A stretch of DNA of 42,077 bases from Chloroflexota bacterium (GTDB taxonomy: Bacteria > Chloroflexota > UBA6077 > CF-72), in NCBI GenBank assembly GCA_019247515.1, contig JAFAOS010000049.1, positions 1 through 42,077 on the forward strand, in the 5' to 3' direction. This document shows positions 15,495 through 23,358 of the stretch, piece after piece. The notes under the pieces are model-generated. The model saw only the letters and a program-made list of their open reading frames with translations, had not been told where the DNA came from and made no database searches. The position numbers were made by a program, and so were the translations under genes. Position 1 is the first letter of the stretch; each line of letters starts with the position of its first letter.

Positions 15495-16853
15495 GTGCGT
15501 TGGGGCGTCACGAACTTTGGCTGGCTCATCCTGGGACTGGCGCTGAGCAGTGCAGCGTGCGGTCCGAATGCCGCACGAGTCGGCCAGTTAGCAAGCACTG
15601 ACGACGCGCACGATGGAACACCCACGCCAGTCAGCTGGCATCCGGTGCCCACGGAAACGCGCGGGCCAACCCTCGCCGCGACCCCTACGGCGATGCGACC
15701 GCCGGCTTTACCTGCCGCTCCCCCAACGCCTGCCGCACCTCCAACGTTGGCACCACCTCTGGCAGGGGTTCAGTCGGCCGGTACTCCACTGCCTGCGCCG
15801 ACACCAATCGTGAATAGCAGCGGTCCGGCCCTCAGCCGGCCACCCGGTACACCTACACCAGCGTCACCGCCCGCCTCCGCTCCAGGAGCACCAGTTAGCC
15901 TCGCTTCGCCCACGCCCACCCATGCACAATTGCCTGGGCCAGCTCCCACGGTGCCCGCGACGACGGCTGTGTCCCACGCCTCTCTTCCGATCCCGACGGT
16001 GCTGCCGCCCGCACAGTGCCAGTTCGGTAACGAGGTGGTCAGTGTGCCGCTGCCCTACCCACAGCCACTGCAGATCACCCCTGGGGTGGTACCAACCATC
16101 TTCCAATCCCAATTAGGTTGGATCACGTTGGCCGCTGGCGACATCCAGCCAGGCGTTTTCGCCGAGCTCCGTCTGCCGCGCACCACTTTCGTCGCCGGTG
16201 CGCTGATCTCGCCCGAGATTCGCATTCAGAACACCACGGCTCACGACCTGAACGTCTACAGCAGCTCTGCACTCGCGCAAGATGACAGCTCGCAGGTGAC
16301 CGGCCAGCGTCCCACGCCCGATCCTCGTATCTTTCGCGATCCCGAGAACGGGCCGCGCCCGTATCCTCGCGCACTGTTTGTTCCTGCTGGCCAGACGTGG
16401 GCGTTTTCGAACCGCGTCCAGCTCCCGTTCGACACCAGCGCGTCGGTAACTTTGCGCGCCTTCGTGACCCTGGTTGCATCCGACGCGCCCGCCCCGACCT
16501 CGGCCAATGCAACCCCGCTTCGCCAGAGCGCGGATGTTCCGCTGCATCTGGTCACGCCAAGACCGGATCAGCAGCTGCACCTGGATCTGCGCGCCGACTC
16601 CGAGCAGTGGTGTGTCCGTGTCACCGATGCGCAGGGCAAGATGCCGAGCAGTCCGTTGGCCGTGTCGATGCTCGCCAGCGAGCCACAAGGCGCATACGTG
16701 ATCGGCGCGCGTCGCGGCCACAACGGCAACACGTGGGGTGATCGCTGGCCGCCTGATCCGCGTCAGATTCCAATCCAGCGAACCGTGAACGTCTGGGTCG
16801 GGGGTTCCGATTACCCGACGGCGCTGGCAACGACGACGACCACTGGTCCGTAA
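15495..16853 (+). CDS. Pro/Thr-rich surface lipoprotein (452 aa)
   Basis: GTG 15495 starts a signal peptide whose lipobox LSSAAC puts the lipid-bearing Cys at residue 22. About residues 35-180 are a long low-complexity linker rich in Pro, Thr and Ala (TPTP, APPTPAAPPTLAPP). The C-terminal 270 residues form a beta-rich domain (GVFAELRLPRTTFVAGAL, SPEIRIQNTTAHDLNVYSS, ASVTLRAFVTLVASD) with no family I recognise. It is probably anchored on the outer face of the membrane with its domain held away from the surface. It precedes parA with an 84-bp gap and may belong to the transfer or surface functions. The start codon is weakly supported, since no ribosome-binding site is seen. Confidence 0.65.
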   Translation: MRWGVTNFGWLILGLALSSAACGPNAARVGQLASTDDAHDGTPTPVSWHPVPTETRGPTLAATPTAMRPPALPAAPPTPAAPPTLAPPLAGVQSAGTPLPAPTPIVNSSGPALSRPPGTPTPASPPASAPGAPVSLASPTPTHAQLPGPAPTVPATTAVSHASLPIPTVLPPAQCQFGNEVVSVPLPYPQPLQITPGVVPTIFQSQLGWITLAAGDIQPGVFAELRLPRTTFVAGALISPEIRIQNTTAHDLNVYSSSALAQDDSSQVTGQRPTPDPRIFRDPENGPRPYPRALFVPAGQTWAFSNRVQLPFDTSASVTLRAFVTLVASDAPAPTSANATPLRQSADVPLHLVTPRPDQQLHLDLRADSEQWCVRVTDAQGKMPSSPLAVSMLASEPQGAYVIGARRGHNGNTWGDRWPPDPRQIPIQRTVNVWVGGSDYPTALATTTTTGP

Positions 16854-16937
16854 CCCCTCTGACGCCATCCGAGTGCTTTGCCGTGACTCGAATGCGACGG
16901 CATCGCGCACCCTGCGCCGGATATCTTTTTCCCAGCA

Positions 16938-17531
16938 ATGTCGACGAGTCTCACAGTGCTGCACCCGAAGGGTGGCGTGGGTCGTTCGACCACGGTCTAT
17001 ATGCTCGGCGCCGAGCTAGCGCTCCGCGGTCATCGCGTCGCGCTGATCGATCGCGACCAGGGCCAGCACCTGAGCCGCATCTGGCAGGTCTACCCACTCG
17101 ACATCCCCGGCTTGGACCTCGGCGACAACGAGGATGTTGACCTCCGAATCATCGACACAGCACCCGAAGTCGACTCCGCTCGAGCCCTGGGCTATCTCCG
17201 CGAAGCCGACTGGGCGCTGGTCCCCGTCAAGGGTCCAGAGGCCGGCAGCGTCCTCGCCTTGCCGCTGCTCATGGAATGGCTCGACCAGGCCAACGGTGCG
17301 CGGTTGATAGGTTTCCTGCCCACGATGCATCACGTCCGCCGTGCCGAGTCGAAGCAGTGGATGGCTGAGCTTCACAAACTCGCGTCGGCCTATGGTGTGC
17401 GGGTGTTTCCGCCCGTCGGCAACCTGTCTACCCTCGCGGCCTACCGACTGGACGGTCATCCCTATGCGCCGGTAGCCGAAGCGATCGAGCACACGCTCGT
17501 GACTACTCCCAGTGTCGCCACGCCAGCGTAG
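16938..17531 (+). CDS. parA: ParA-family partition ATPase (197 aa)
   Basis: This is a MinD/ParA-type P-loop ATPase. The deviant Walker A is HPKGGVGRSTT (residues 9-19) with the signature Lys11, but Arg16 replaces the usual second Lys. Walker B is LRIIDTAPEVD. With under 200 residues it is a short ParA (type Ib-like) lacking an N-terminal DNA-binding domain. It should bind nucleoid DNA and pull ParB-bound element DNA apart. It overlaps parB by 20 nt, the classic parAB order. The start is ATG 16938; no strong ribosome-binding site is visible, and a T-rich stretch (16925-16930) lies just upstream. Confidence 0.88.
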   Translation: MSTSLTVLHPKGGVGRSTTVYMLGAELALRGHRVALIDRDQGQHLSRIWQVYPLDIPGLDLGDNEDVDLRIIDTAPEVDSARALGYLREADWALVPVKGPEAGSVLALPLLMEWLDQANGARLIGFLPTMHHVRRAESKQWMAELHKLASAYGVRVFPPVGNLSTLAAYRLDGHPYAPVAEAIEHTLVTTPSVATPA

Positions 17532-18321
17532 AGCGTCCATCTCGCTCCAGGTCGTCAATGCTGCGGCGGCAGCCGTCGCACCGGTCAACGACCGCATCGT
17601 CTATCAGCTAGCGGTCGACCAGATCCAGCCGAGTCCGCGAAACCCACGCCAGCACCCGAACAGCATCGACGAACTCGCCGACAGTCTTCGTGCCCACGGA
17701 TTGATGCAGCCCGTGGTCGTACGCCGGCTTGGCACGGATTATCAACTGATCGCCGGTCACCGCCGGCTCGAGGCAGCAAAGACGCTCGGCTGGACAGAGA
17801 TCGCCGCGATGGTGCGAGAGGAGTCCGACGACCAGGCCTACATCCTCACGCTTGTCGAGAACCTGCAGCGCGAGGACCTGACGCCAAGAGAGGAAGCTGC
17901 GGCGCTCGAGGTTCTAGTGCGTGAACGTGGATGGTCGACTCGTCAGGTGGGCGAGGCGGTCAAGCGCAGTCCGATGTACGTCTCGAAGCGGCTGCGCGTG
18001 TTTGAGGATCCAGTGCTGGCCGACCCGGTGCTGACCAACCAACTCACAGTCAGCACGGCTGAGGAATTGCTGCGGGCATCTGAAGACAAACGCAAGCAAC
18101 TCGTCGAGCAAGCAATCGCTGAGCGCTGGGGCCAGAGCGATGCTCGTCAGGCTGTGGCCGAGTGTAAAGTTACTTTACAGTCGCGGCCAACACCGCCCCG
18201 TCTTGCAAGCCGTCTTCGCGCGCTCTCCGACGAGCTGGCCGCTGTTGAATCCGGATCTCTATCTACGCGTGAGAAACGCGAACTGCGTCACTTGGCCGCT
18301 GTCCTGTCCCGCCTCTCCTGA
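17512..18321 (+). CDS. parB: ParB/Spo0J-family partition protein (269 aa)
   Basis: ParB N-terminal CTPase domain: VDQIQPSPRNPRQHPNSIDELADSL, the C-motif AGHRRLEAAKTLGW (GHRR at 82-85) and VENLQREDLTPREEA (115-129). A DNA-binding HTH follows (WSTRQVGEAVKRSPMYVSKRL), then a shorter C-terminal dimer region. CTP binding lets such proteins clamp and slide from parS sites. The start is GTG 17512, inside the end of parA. A perfect 17-bp palindrome at 18163-18179 within this gene is a candidate centromere. The two genes probably form the complete partition operon of the element. Confidence 0.9.
   Translation: MSPRQRRASISLQVVNAAAAAVAPVNDRIVYQLAVDQIQPSPRNPRQHPNSIDELADSLRAHGLMQPVVVRRLGTDYQLIAGHRRLEAAKTLGWTEIAAMVREESDDQAYILTLVENLQREDLTPREEAAALEVLVRERGWSTRQVGEAVKRSPMYVSKRLRVFEDPVLADPVLTNQLTVSTAEELLRASEDKRKQLVEQAIAERWGQSDARQAVAECKVTLQSRPTPPRLASRLRALSDELAAVESGSLSTREKRELRHLAAVLSRLS
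18163..18179. promoter_or_regulatory. AT-rich perfect palindrome, candidate parS site inside parB
   Basis: TGTAAAGTTACTTTACA is an 8-bp perfect inverted repeat around a central T. It is markedly AT-rich against the surrounding GC-rich coding DNA. parS sites are short palindromes that often lie in or near parAB. It encodes only KVTLQ in ParB, so codon constraint hardly explains it. I found no second copy in the window. Confidence 0.5.
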
Positions 18322-18355
18322 CGACTCTTGGGCGCGCTGATAGTGCGCACACCTG

Positions 18356-19042
18356 TTACCTGAACTCGATATCCAGGATGCGACCAGCTTCGGCAAGATC
18401 TGGGTCCTCTGCCTGGATCGCGTCGCTGCTCATGGTCTGGAGCGGCGAATCAATGTCCGGTGGGGGCTCGAAGATCGCCCAGTTTACGAATTGGTTCCCC
18501 AGTCGAGAAAGGTATCGAATCCCGGTGAACCGCTTCCCCGCGTCGTCCGACTCGTAAACAAAACGTGAGATCTCCTGGGTAAACCTGCGCGGAGCACTGA
18601 CGCGGATTGTCGCACCGTCAAGGTCCGCGAGCCCGTAGTAGAGTGCACGAACTGCCAGCGCTATTCGCAGGACGGTCAGCGAGCGAGCCTCGCCAACATC
18701 AGCGAAGACGCCCTCGACAGTCGCCTCGCCGCACGCTCTGGTATCCAGCCAACTCCGAGGCACCGCCCCTGGCGGTGACCCGTCGTCTGAGCCATCGATT
18801 TCCAGCAGTCCGGCAACGACCTCCAGATCAGGCCGAAAGCGCGCCAGTGTCTCGACAAACGCACCCACCCGCTGCGAACACGCGTACAGGACACGATAGA
18901 TCCCATCAGGGTCGTCCCAGCGGTTGCCGAACGTGCCGTCAGGTCCCAGGAACCTCCAGTCAGGCCACGCCCATGCGTTAGGGGTGCGTCCAACGCGGTA
19001 GAGCAGGCGGTCTGGCGGGACGGGTACCAGCCCGTTGCTCAC
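18356..19042 (-). CDS. RES-domain toxin (228 aa)
   Basis: RES family motifs are present: LLYRVGR near the N terminus, then GNRWDDPDGIYRVLYACSQR followed by GAFVETLARF (Arg41, Tyr49 and Glu64 in the active-site region). Later come SAPRRFTQEISRFVYE and GIRYLSRLGNQFVNWAIFEPP. RES toxins degrade NAD+ and are held in check by an Xre/MbcA-type antitoxin. The start is GTG 19042; its GTGA overlaps the antitoxin stop, so the pair is coupled. It is longer than minimal RES toxins because of a C-terminal extension. Activity is inferred from the family. Confidence 0.85.
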   Translation of the reverse strand: MSNGLVPVPPDRLLYRVGRTPNAWAWPDWRFLGPDGTFGNRWDDPDGIYRVLYACSQRVGAFVETLARFRPDLEVVAGLLEIDGSDDGSPPGAVPRSWLDTRACGEATVEGVFADVGEARSLTVLRIALAVRALYYGLADLDGATIRVSAPRRFTQEISRFVYESDDAGKRFTGIRYLSRLGNQFVNWAIFEPPPDIDSPLQTMSSDAIQAEDPDLAEAGRILDIEFR

Positions 19043-19431
19043 CCACCTATCAGGAACGCGCGCTCTGCTGCGATGACGGCAGGCCCAACCTCTGTGAGAT
19101 CTCCTTCACGAAGCAGGCGCGCCGGCGAGTGGTCGTCCAGCTGGGGATTCAATCCCTGGAACCATGCACGGGTGACTTCAGGGCCGTCCGTGTCCGAGAT
19201 GGCGAGAGCGATCCTGAGTGCTAAACGCAAGCGTTGCTGGGTGTCATCGCTGGGCACCCTGCTGCCGTCCGCCCACTCGTTTACGGCCCGTGTTTCTTTC
19301 ACGGAACCGACGTAAGCACAGAGCTTCGCCCCGAGGATGCTGCGTAACTGAGCCACAACCTCAGGAAACGTCGCTCGAATCGCGCGGTCGTGCGCGACGT
19401 AGTCGGGACGCGCAGTGCTGATGCCAGCCAT
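19039..19431 (-). CDS. Xre/MbcA/ParS-type antitoxin of the RES toxin (130 aa)
   Basis: This small helical protein lies directly before the RES gene and overlaps it by 4 nt. Start ATG 19431 is chosen because AGG lies at suitable spacing upstream; an ATG-like frame begins six codons earlier. The middle (AYVGSVKETRAVNEWADGSR, VPSDDTQQRLRLALRIALAI) matches the HTH of this class, and the end (EVTRAWFQGLNPQLDDHSPARLL) matches the toxin-binding domain, with a final helix to fill the toxin active site. It should also bind its own promoter in the AT-rich 19440-19490 region. Confidence 0.82.
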   Translation of the reverse strand: MAGISTARPDYVAHDRAIRATFPEVVAQLRSILGAKLCAYVGSVKETRAVNEWADGSRVPSDDTQQRLRLALRIALAISDTDGPEVTRAWFQGLNPQLDDHSPARLLREGDLTEVGPAVIAAERAFLIGG

Positions 19432-19662
19432 ATACCTAGTTAATAACACCCAGAATCACACTATGTATCCCCAATTCGCATAACAGTCTGCGTCACAAAA
19501 CGTCCTCTCTCGCCCATTTCGCGCGCTCCTCTGCCATCCACGCGTGCAGCACAGGTCCACGGCGCCACGTTGCCGCGCATTAGGCAGTGCTCGCTCGACT
19601 TGCACAGACCACCACGCCACATCGAATGTCAACCAGCATCACAGTCACAGTCACACACCTTC
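19432..19662. other. Intergenic region carrying the RES-operon promoter area
   Basis: No gene is supported here. The stretch 19440-19495 is clearly AT-richer than its surroundings and is the likely promoter/operator area of the antitoxin-toxin operon read leftwards, though no -35/-10 pair is convincing. The rest up to 19662 has no recognised content. Confidence 0.45.
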
Positions 19663-19801
19663 CCCAGCACCAACTTCTTAGCGACACGTACGCCTTGGGT
19701 CGGCGCGTGTCACCCGAAGGGCCGCAGCGAAGCGGAGGACGCGCGTGCGCGTTGACACGTGTCGGCGCAAGGGGTATCCACACTCTGAAGTTGGTGCTGG
19801 G
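19663..19801. repeat. Long imperfect hairpin with perfect 15-bp terminal inverted repeats
   Basis: CCCAGCACCAACTTC (19663-19677) is repeated in perfect inversion as GAAGTTGGTGCTGGG (19787-19801). The DNA inside continues the pairing imperfectly: CGCCTTGGGTCGGCGCGTGTCA on the left (broken as CGCCTTG / GTCGGCG / CGTGTCA) against TGACACGTGTCGGCGCAAGG on the right. Smaller hairpins such as CCGC-N6-GCGG sit near the tip. The whole 139 bp can fold as one structure. No frame across it looks coding. Possibilities are a structured RNA, a single-strand or transfer origin, or a small non-autonomous repeat. Confidence 0.6.
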
Positions 19802-19923
19802 CATCGTCTTCGCCGCGCCCGCAGGCGCCCATCATGCGGGGGGGTCGCCGCGGGAAGGAGTGCGAGCTTGCTCGCAACGACTGGCGGCGGGGGGCTGCAA
19901 GCTCCCCCGACCCGTGCGCGGAA
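19802..19923. other. Gene-free, hairpin-rich tail of the transfer operon
   Basis: TGCGAGCTTGCTCGCA (19861-19876) is a near-perfect palindrome with a 2-nt loop. About 15 bp further on GGGGGCTGCAAGCTCCCCC can form a GC-rich stem. Read leftwards, these follow the stop of the last gene of the transfer operon and may end its transcript, but no T-tract is present, so a terminator call is weak. Confidence 0.35.
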
Positions 19924-20268
19924 TCACGAGTTAGTCAGTCCATGCATCACGGACACGATTAACCACGACATCACCTGGATGGCGATCGCGATCAGCACGA
20001 TCCACAACAGCACCTTCAAACATCCAGCGTTGAATAATTGACGACTGGCGTGCACGGCGGTGTGGCAGTCACGGCAGAGCGCCTGCAGTTCCTCTGGCCG
20101 CTCGTTGCCGAGGTTTTGATACCCGTGGGCATGATGGACATCAAGCCGGCCGCCGCGCCCGCAGGCAATGCAGCGGTAGCCGGCGCGGCGGATGACTTCT
20201 GCGCGCAGCAGTCGCCAGCGATCAGACGCGAGCACCGCTTCGTACTGGGTGCTGTGACGCTGGATCAC
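19924..20268 (-). CDS. HNH endonuclease with a C-terminal membrane helix (114 aa)
   Basis: HNH zinc-type nuclease: RAGYRCIACGRGG (first Cys pair), LDVHHAHGYQNLGNERPEEL (catalytic His pair and Asn), then ALCRDCHTAVH (second Cys pair). All HNH elements are present. Unusually, the protein ends in a strongly hydrophobic stretch (VLLWIVLIAIAIQVMSWLIV) that would anchor it in the membrane with a very short tail. The start is GTG 20268, and GTGA overlaps the stop of the VirD4-type fusion, so it is the last gene of the transfer operon. A nuclease tethered at the membrane in this operon could process DNA at the secretion channel; that is inference. Confidence 0.8.
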   Translation of the reverse strand: MIQRHSTQYEAVLASDRWRLLRAEVIRRAGYRCIACGRGGRLDVHHAHGYQNLGNERPEELQALCRDCHTAVHASRQLFNAGCLKVLLWIVLIAIAIQVMSWLIVSVMHGLTNS

Positions 20269-23093
20269 CGCTTGGCGTCCAGGTCGGCCGCTTGTTGCAG
20301 GCCGGCACTCAAGCCACTGCGGATCGTCGACCAGGTCTGTCGCTCTCCGTCATCGCCGACCAGGCCATTGCGTGCAGCCGCGGCGTAGAGCCCGTCCTCG
20401 ACCTCAGCCTGCTCGAGCGCGCCGGCGGCGATCCACCCGCCGAGCGTCCAGGCGGCGTGGTTGAGCGCGGCGTTGCGATCACCCGGAGCCGTCGCGGCCA
20501 GGTTGTCCAGGACCTGCGCCATGTACGCCTGGCCGCGCTCCCCTCGCACAGGCGTGCGCTGTCGACTAGGTGGCCGGGGCTCGACGGGTAACGTCGGCAG
20601 CGTCGACGGGTCCAGCAGCGGCGCTTCATGCCGTCTCGTTTTCGCCGATACCCCACCGTCGTGGCTGGGGAGCCAGTACGCGCGGCTGGGGTCCTTGCAC
20701 GCTGGATCCGCCTCCGGACACAGCGCCGCGCGCGCGCGGCGCCACACGTCGCTCCACTGCTGTGCGGGAACTGGGTAAGCAAGCGGGATGACCACGCGCC
20801 AGCGCGGTGCCTGGGGCTTGTGCGACCAGGTGGTGTGCCCGATCCAGTACACGCCCTCGAGCCGCTTCGGATCGGGCAGCACCCGGTCGCAATCGAACAC
20901 CAGCGCGCTGACCGCTTCGACACCGGCATTGCCGCGCGACGTTGCGCCGTCGGCGTACTTCGTCGGGGACCAGCAGCGACCGAAGCGCTTGTCGTCCAGG
21001 ACTTCGAACCTGTTCAGCATTCTCACCAGCTCGCCCAGGCTGACCGTTCTGGCCGAGACCTGTGGCCGGTCGATGCGCACGAACCGAGCGATCGCGAACT
21101 GCATCGTCGCGGCGCTATTGCCTGTTTTCGGCTGAGTCTCGGCGGGATCGTCGGCGCGTTTGGTCGGTCCACGCGTCGCTCCGCGGCGTTTGACGTTGGC
21201 TGCTTTCGTCAGCAGCCGCAGGTGGTCAGGACGCGCGCACAGCGTCACCTCGCACTTGTGGTCGACATCCTGGCCACGCTCGATCGGCTGGTCGGGATAC
21301 ACCCGTCGCCAGACGACCTTGTGCACGTAGTCGGTCTTGCCGAGCTGCGCATCGTACAGCCGCCCATATGGCCCCTTCTCGGCATCGGGACCCTTCGCAC
21401 CCGTCCAGACCAGGCACGGCCCGAGCTCGTGATGTCGCTTCGGCCACAGCTTCTCCACCCTGGCGAGCACGTCCGCGCCCACCTTTTCCAGCAGCTCCGG
21501 CGGGCAGTGCGGCGGCACATCCGGCAGCTCTCGGGGTGACACGCCCGGTGGGATGTTCGACGGCGCCTCCGCGCCCCCACGCTCGGTCATGCCGCCGTCG
21601 GTCAATGCGTGTCGGTCAGACTCGAACATAGTGACCGAACCATTGACCGAACTCGTTGACCGAACTTCCTTGACCGACATGCCGCCGGCCGCAGGCCGGG
21701 GCAGCGCCACGCGCACCCGCACCTGGCGCCAGCGGCCATCGATCGGCGCGACTCGCAGCCAGGCATCGCCCGGGTGCATCCCGTTCATCCACTCGTCGAT
21801 CGGCACCCGCGGTCGCTCGACCTGGCGGTAGGTCGCGACGCCGTTGCTCGACCGAGCGATGTCCTCAACCCAGGACATGCCAAACAGGTCCTGCATCATC
21901 CGCGCATCTGCCGGCCCACCCTGCCGAAAGCCCAGCTGCCAGGCGGTGTCCTGCAGGACCTGGTCGACCAGCGCCGGCTCCGCGGACCGCAGGTCCGTCA
22001 GGCCTTGCGTCGCCATCACCACCGCCAGGCCGGCTTCGCGCGCACGTCCGACCAGCGGCCGCAGGTGACGTGCTGCACCACCCATGGCGCCGATCTCGTC
22101 GGCGATCAGCAGCGCCCGCGGCGCACCGGGTTCGCTTGCTGGCGGCAGCGTGCGCGCCAGCCGGCCCATCGCCAGCAGCACCCAGGCCGCGATCTTCCGC
22201 GTGCCATGCGGGTAGGTCATCTCGTCGAGCGAAAACAGCACCAGCCCGCGCGTGTCGATGACATCCTCAAGGCGGATGGCTTCGGGGCAGCTACGGAGCG
22301 ATCCCCGCAAGGCCGGCCCGTCCAGCAGCGTGCCCAGCGCTCGATCGAGGCCGCGGGCACCCGAATCCTCGACACCGCCATGCTGGTGCTCGAGGTGCTG
22401 GATCCACTCGGCGATCCGTGTATCACGGCCGCGGTGACGCTCCAGGCAGTCTGTCAGCACCTCGCGATCGAGCCGACGGCGCAGCTCGGCCAGGTCCATC
22501 GGATGTGCGTCCAGAGCCAGCGACCAGGCCGCCCACAGCGCGCGCTGGTGCGCTGCATCGCGGTACACGCGCGCATCGGGCGAGTAGTCCTCGGCCTCAA
22601 GCAGCAGGTCGGGCACCTGCCAGGGCCGCGGATCGAGCAGATCGGTCGGCAGCTTGCCATCGATCCTCCACACCTGGCCGCCCAGGGCACGAACGGTGTC
22701 GGCAAACTCCTTGCTGGCTTTCGGATCGATGACCACGATCGGCAGTCGACCGTTCTGCGCTTCGATGAGCAGTCGCAGAAAGGTCGTCTTGCCGGACTTT
22801 GGCCCGCCGACGGCCAGACCGTGACCGGCCAGCTCGGCGATGGTCAAGTGTTCAGCGCCCGTGGCCGATCGGTACCCGACAGCGACCCTTCCGCCCGGAT
22901 GCCGCATGCCGCCGCGCGCTCGCCGGCGCGCAATCCAGCCCGGGCGGCGGATGCGCATCGTCGTGGTCGACGCCGGCGGCGTCGCCCCATGCAGCACCAG
23001 GTACATCAACCCACCGCACGCGAAGATCGCCAGACTCGCGATGGGCAGGCCGTTCCATGAATAAACCAGAAGGCGCAGCAATGGCTCAGGCAT
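20265..23093 (-). CDS. VirD4/TraG-like coupling ATPase fused to HNH and primase-like domains (942 aa)
   Basis: One uninterrupted frame encodes three modules. Residues 1-470 form the coupling-protein ATPase, with N-terminal membrane segment 18-36, Walker A GGPKSGKTT (96-104), Walker B ALLIADEIGAM (327-337) and ATQGLTDLR. Residues about 555-640 form an HNH-type domain (GPCLVWTGAKG, GQDVDHKCEVTLCARPDHLRLL). Residues about 665-935 form an archaeo-eukaryotic-primase-like region (ALVFDCD at 730-736, IGHTTWSHKPQAPRWRVVIP, DPSRAYWLPS) with a PriCT-like helical end. ATG 23093 is chosen over 23102 because GGAGG stands 9 nt before it. VirD4 proteins pump DNA into a type IV channel, and priming in the recipient would suit a primase attached to the pump. 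Domain 1 is firm, HNH good, primase moderate. Confidence 0.82.
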   Translation of the reverse strand: MPEPLLRLLVYSWNGLPIASLAIFACGGLMYLVLHGATPPASTTTMRIRRPGWIARRRARGGMRHPGGRVAVGYRSATGAEHLTIAELAGHGLAVGGPKSGKTTFLRLLIEAQNGRLPIVVIDPKASKEFADTVRALGGQVWRIDGKLPTDLLDPRPWQVPDLLLEAEDYSPDARVYRDAAHQRALWAAWSLALDAHPMDLAELRRRLDREVLTDCLERHRGRDTRIAEWIQHLEHQHGGVEDSGARGLDRALGTLLDGPALRGSLRSCPEAIRLEDVIDTRGLVLFSLDEMTYPHGTRKIAAWVLLAMGRLARTLPPASEPGAPRALLIADEIGAMGGAARHLRPLVGRAREAGLAVVMATQGLTDLRSAEPALVDQVLQDTAWQLGFRQGGPADARMMQDLFGMSWVEDIARSSNGVATYRQVERPRVPIDEWMNGMHPGDAWLRVAPIDGRWRQVRVRVALPRPAAGGMSVKEVRSTSSVNGSVTMFESDRHALTDGGMTERGGAEAPSNIPPGVSPRELPDVPPHCPPELLEKVGADVLARVEKLWPKRHHELGPCLVWTGAKGPDAEKGPYGRLYDAQLGKTDYVHKVVWRRVYPDQPIERGQDVDHKCEVTLCARPDHLRLLTKAANVKRRGATRGPTKRADDPAETQPKTGNSAATMQFAIARFVRIDRPQVSARTVSLGELVRMLNRFEVLDDKRFGRCWSPTKYADGATSRGNAGVEAVSALVFDCDRVLPDPKRLEGVYWIGHTTWSHKPQAPRWRVVIPLAYPVPAQQWSDVWRRARAALCPEADPACKDPSRAYWLPSHDGGVSAKTRRHEAPLLDPSTLPTLPVEPRPPSRQRTPVRGERGQAYMAQVLDNLAATAPGDRNAALNHAAWTLGGWIAAGALEQAEVEDGLYAAAARNGLVGDDGERQTWSTIRSGLSAGLQQAADLDAKR
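21583..21677. repeat. Cluster of seven GACCGA/TCGGTC repeats inside the coupling-protein gene
   Basis: Three inverted copies, TCGGTC at 21583, 21598 and 21612, are followed by four direct copies, GACCGA at 21633, 21645, 21658 and 21672. Spacing is 12-15 bp, and the longest shared form is TTGACCGAAC. They encode a poorly conserved Ser/Thr/Val-rich linker between the ATPase and HNH domains. Streptomyces TraB translocases recognise clustered 8-bp repeats in and near their own gene, so a transfer-recognition site is a reasonable idea. Confidence 0.5.
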
Positions 23094-23169
23094 TGGCGGC
23101 ATCCTCCGCGCAAGGCGTTGGCTAGGTGTTTGGAAGACGTGCTGTTGCCCGCCGCACGCGCGTCACAAA

Positions 23170-23358
23170 TCAGCGCAACGGCACGACGACGGTTGAGATC
23201 GGAGTGGGACCATCAACGATCCGCACGACGGCGTGATCGGCTGTTGGTCGTGGTCGCGCGATGATGAGCAGCAGCATGACGATGATGACCAGCAGCAGCG
23301 CCACGATCAACGCGAGCCACTGGCGCGTTGTCCACCTCGCGACGTGGGCCGAGATCAT
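23170..23358 (-). CDS. Small single-pass membrane protein of the transfer operon (62 aa)
   Basis: Start ATG 23358 forms ATGA with the stop of the gene before it. A basic N terminus (HVARWTTRQW) precedes a long hydrophobic helix (LALIVALLLVIIVMLLLIIA) and a short tail ending VVVPLR. No family is recognised. Tight coupling between VirB4 and the VirD4 fusion suggests a structural or assembly role at the secretion channel. A 76-nt gap follows before the VirD4-type gene. Confidence 0.6.
   Translation of the reverse strand: MISAHVARWTTRQWLALIVALLLVIIVMLLLIIARPRPTADHAVVRIVDGPTPISTVVVPLR

Noticed and set aside
21774..23060. 428-codon plus-strand frame opposite the VirD4-type ATPase
   Set aside because: Walker motifs and operon overlaps support the minus strand only.
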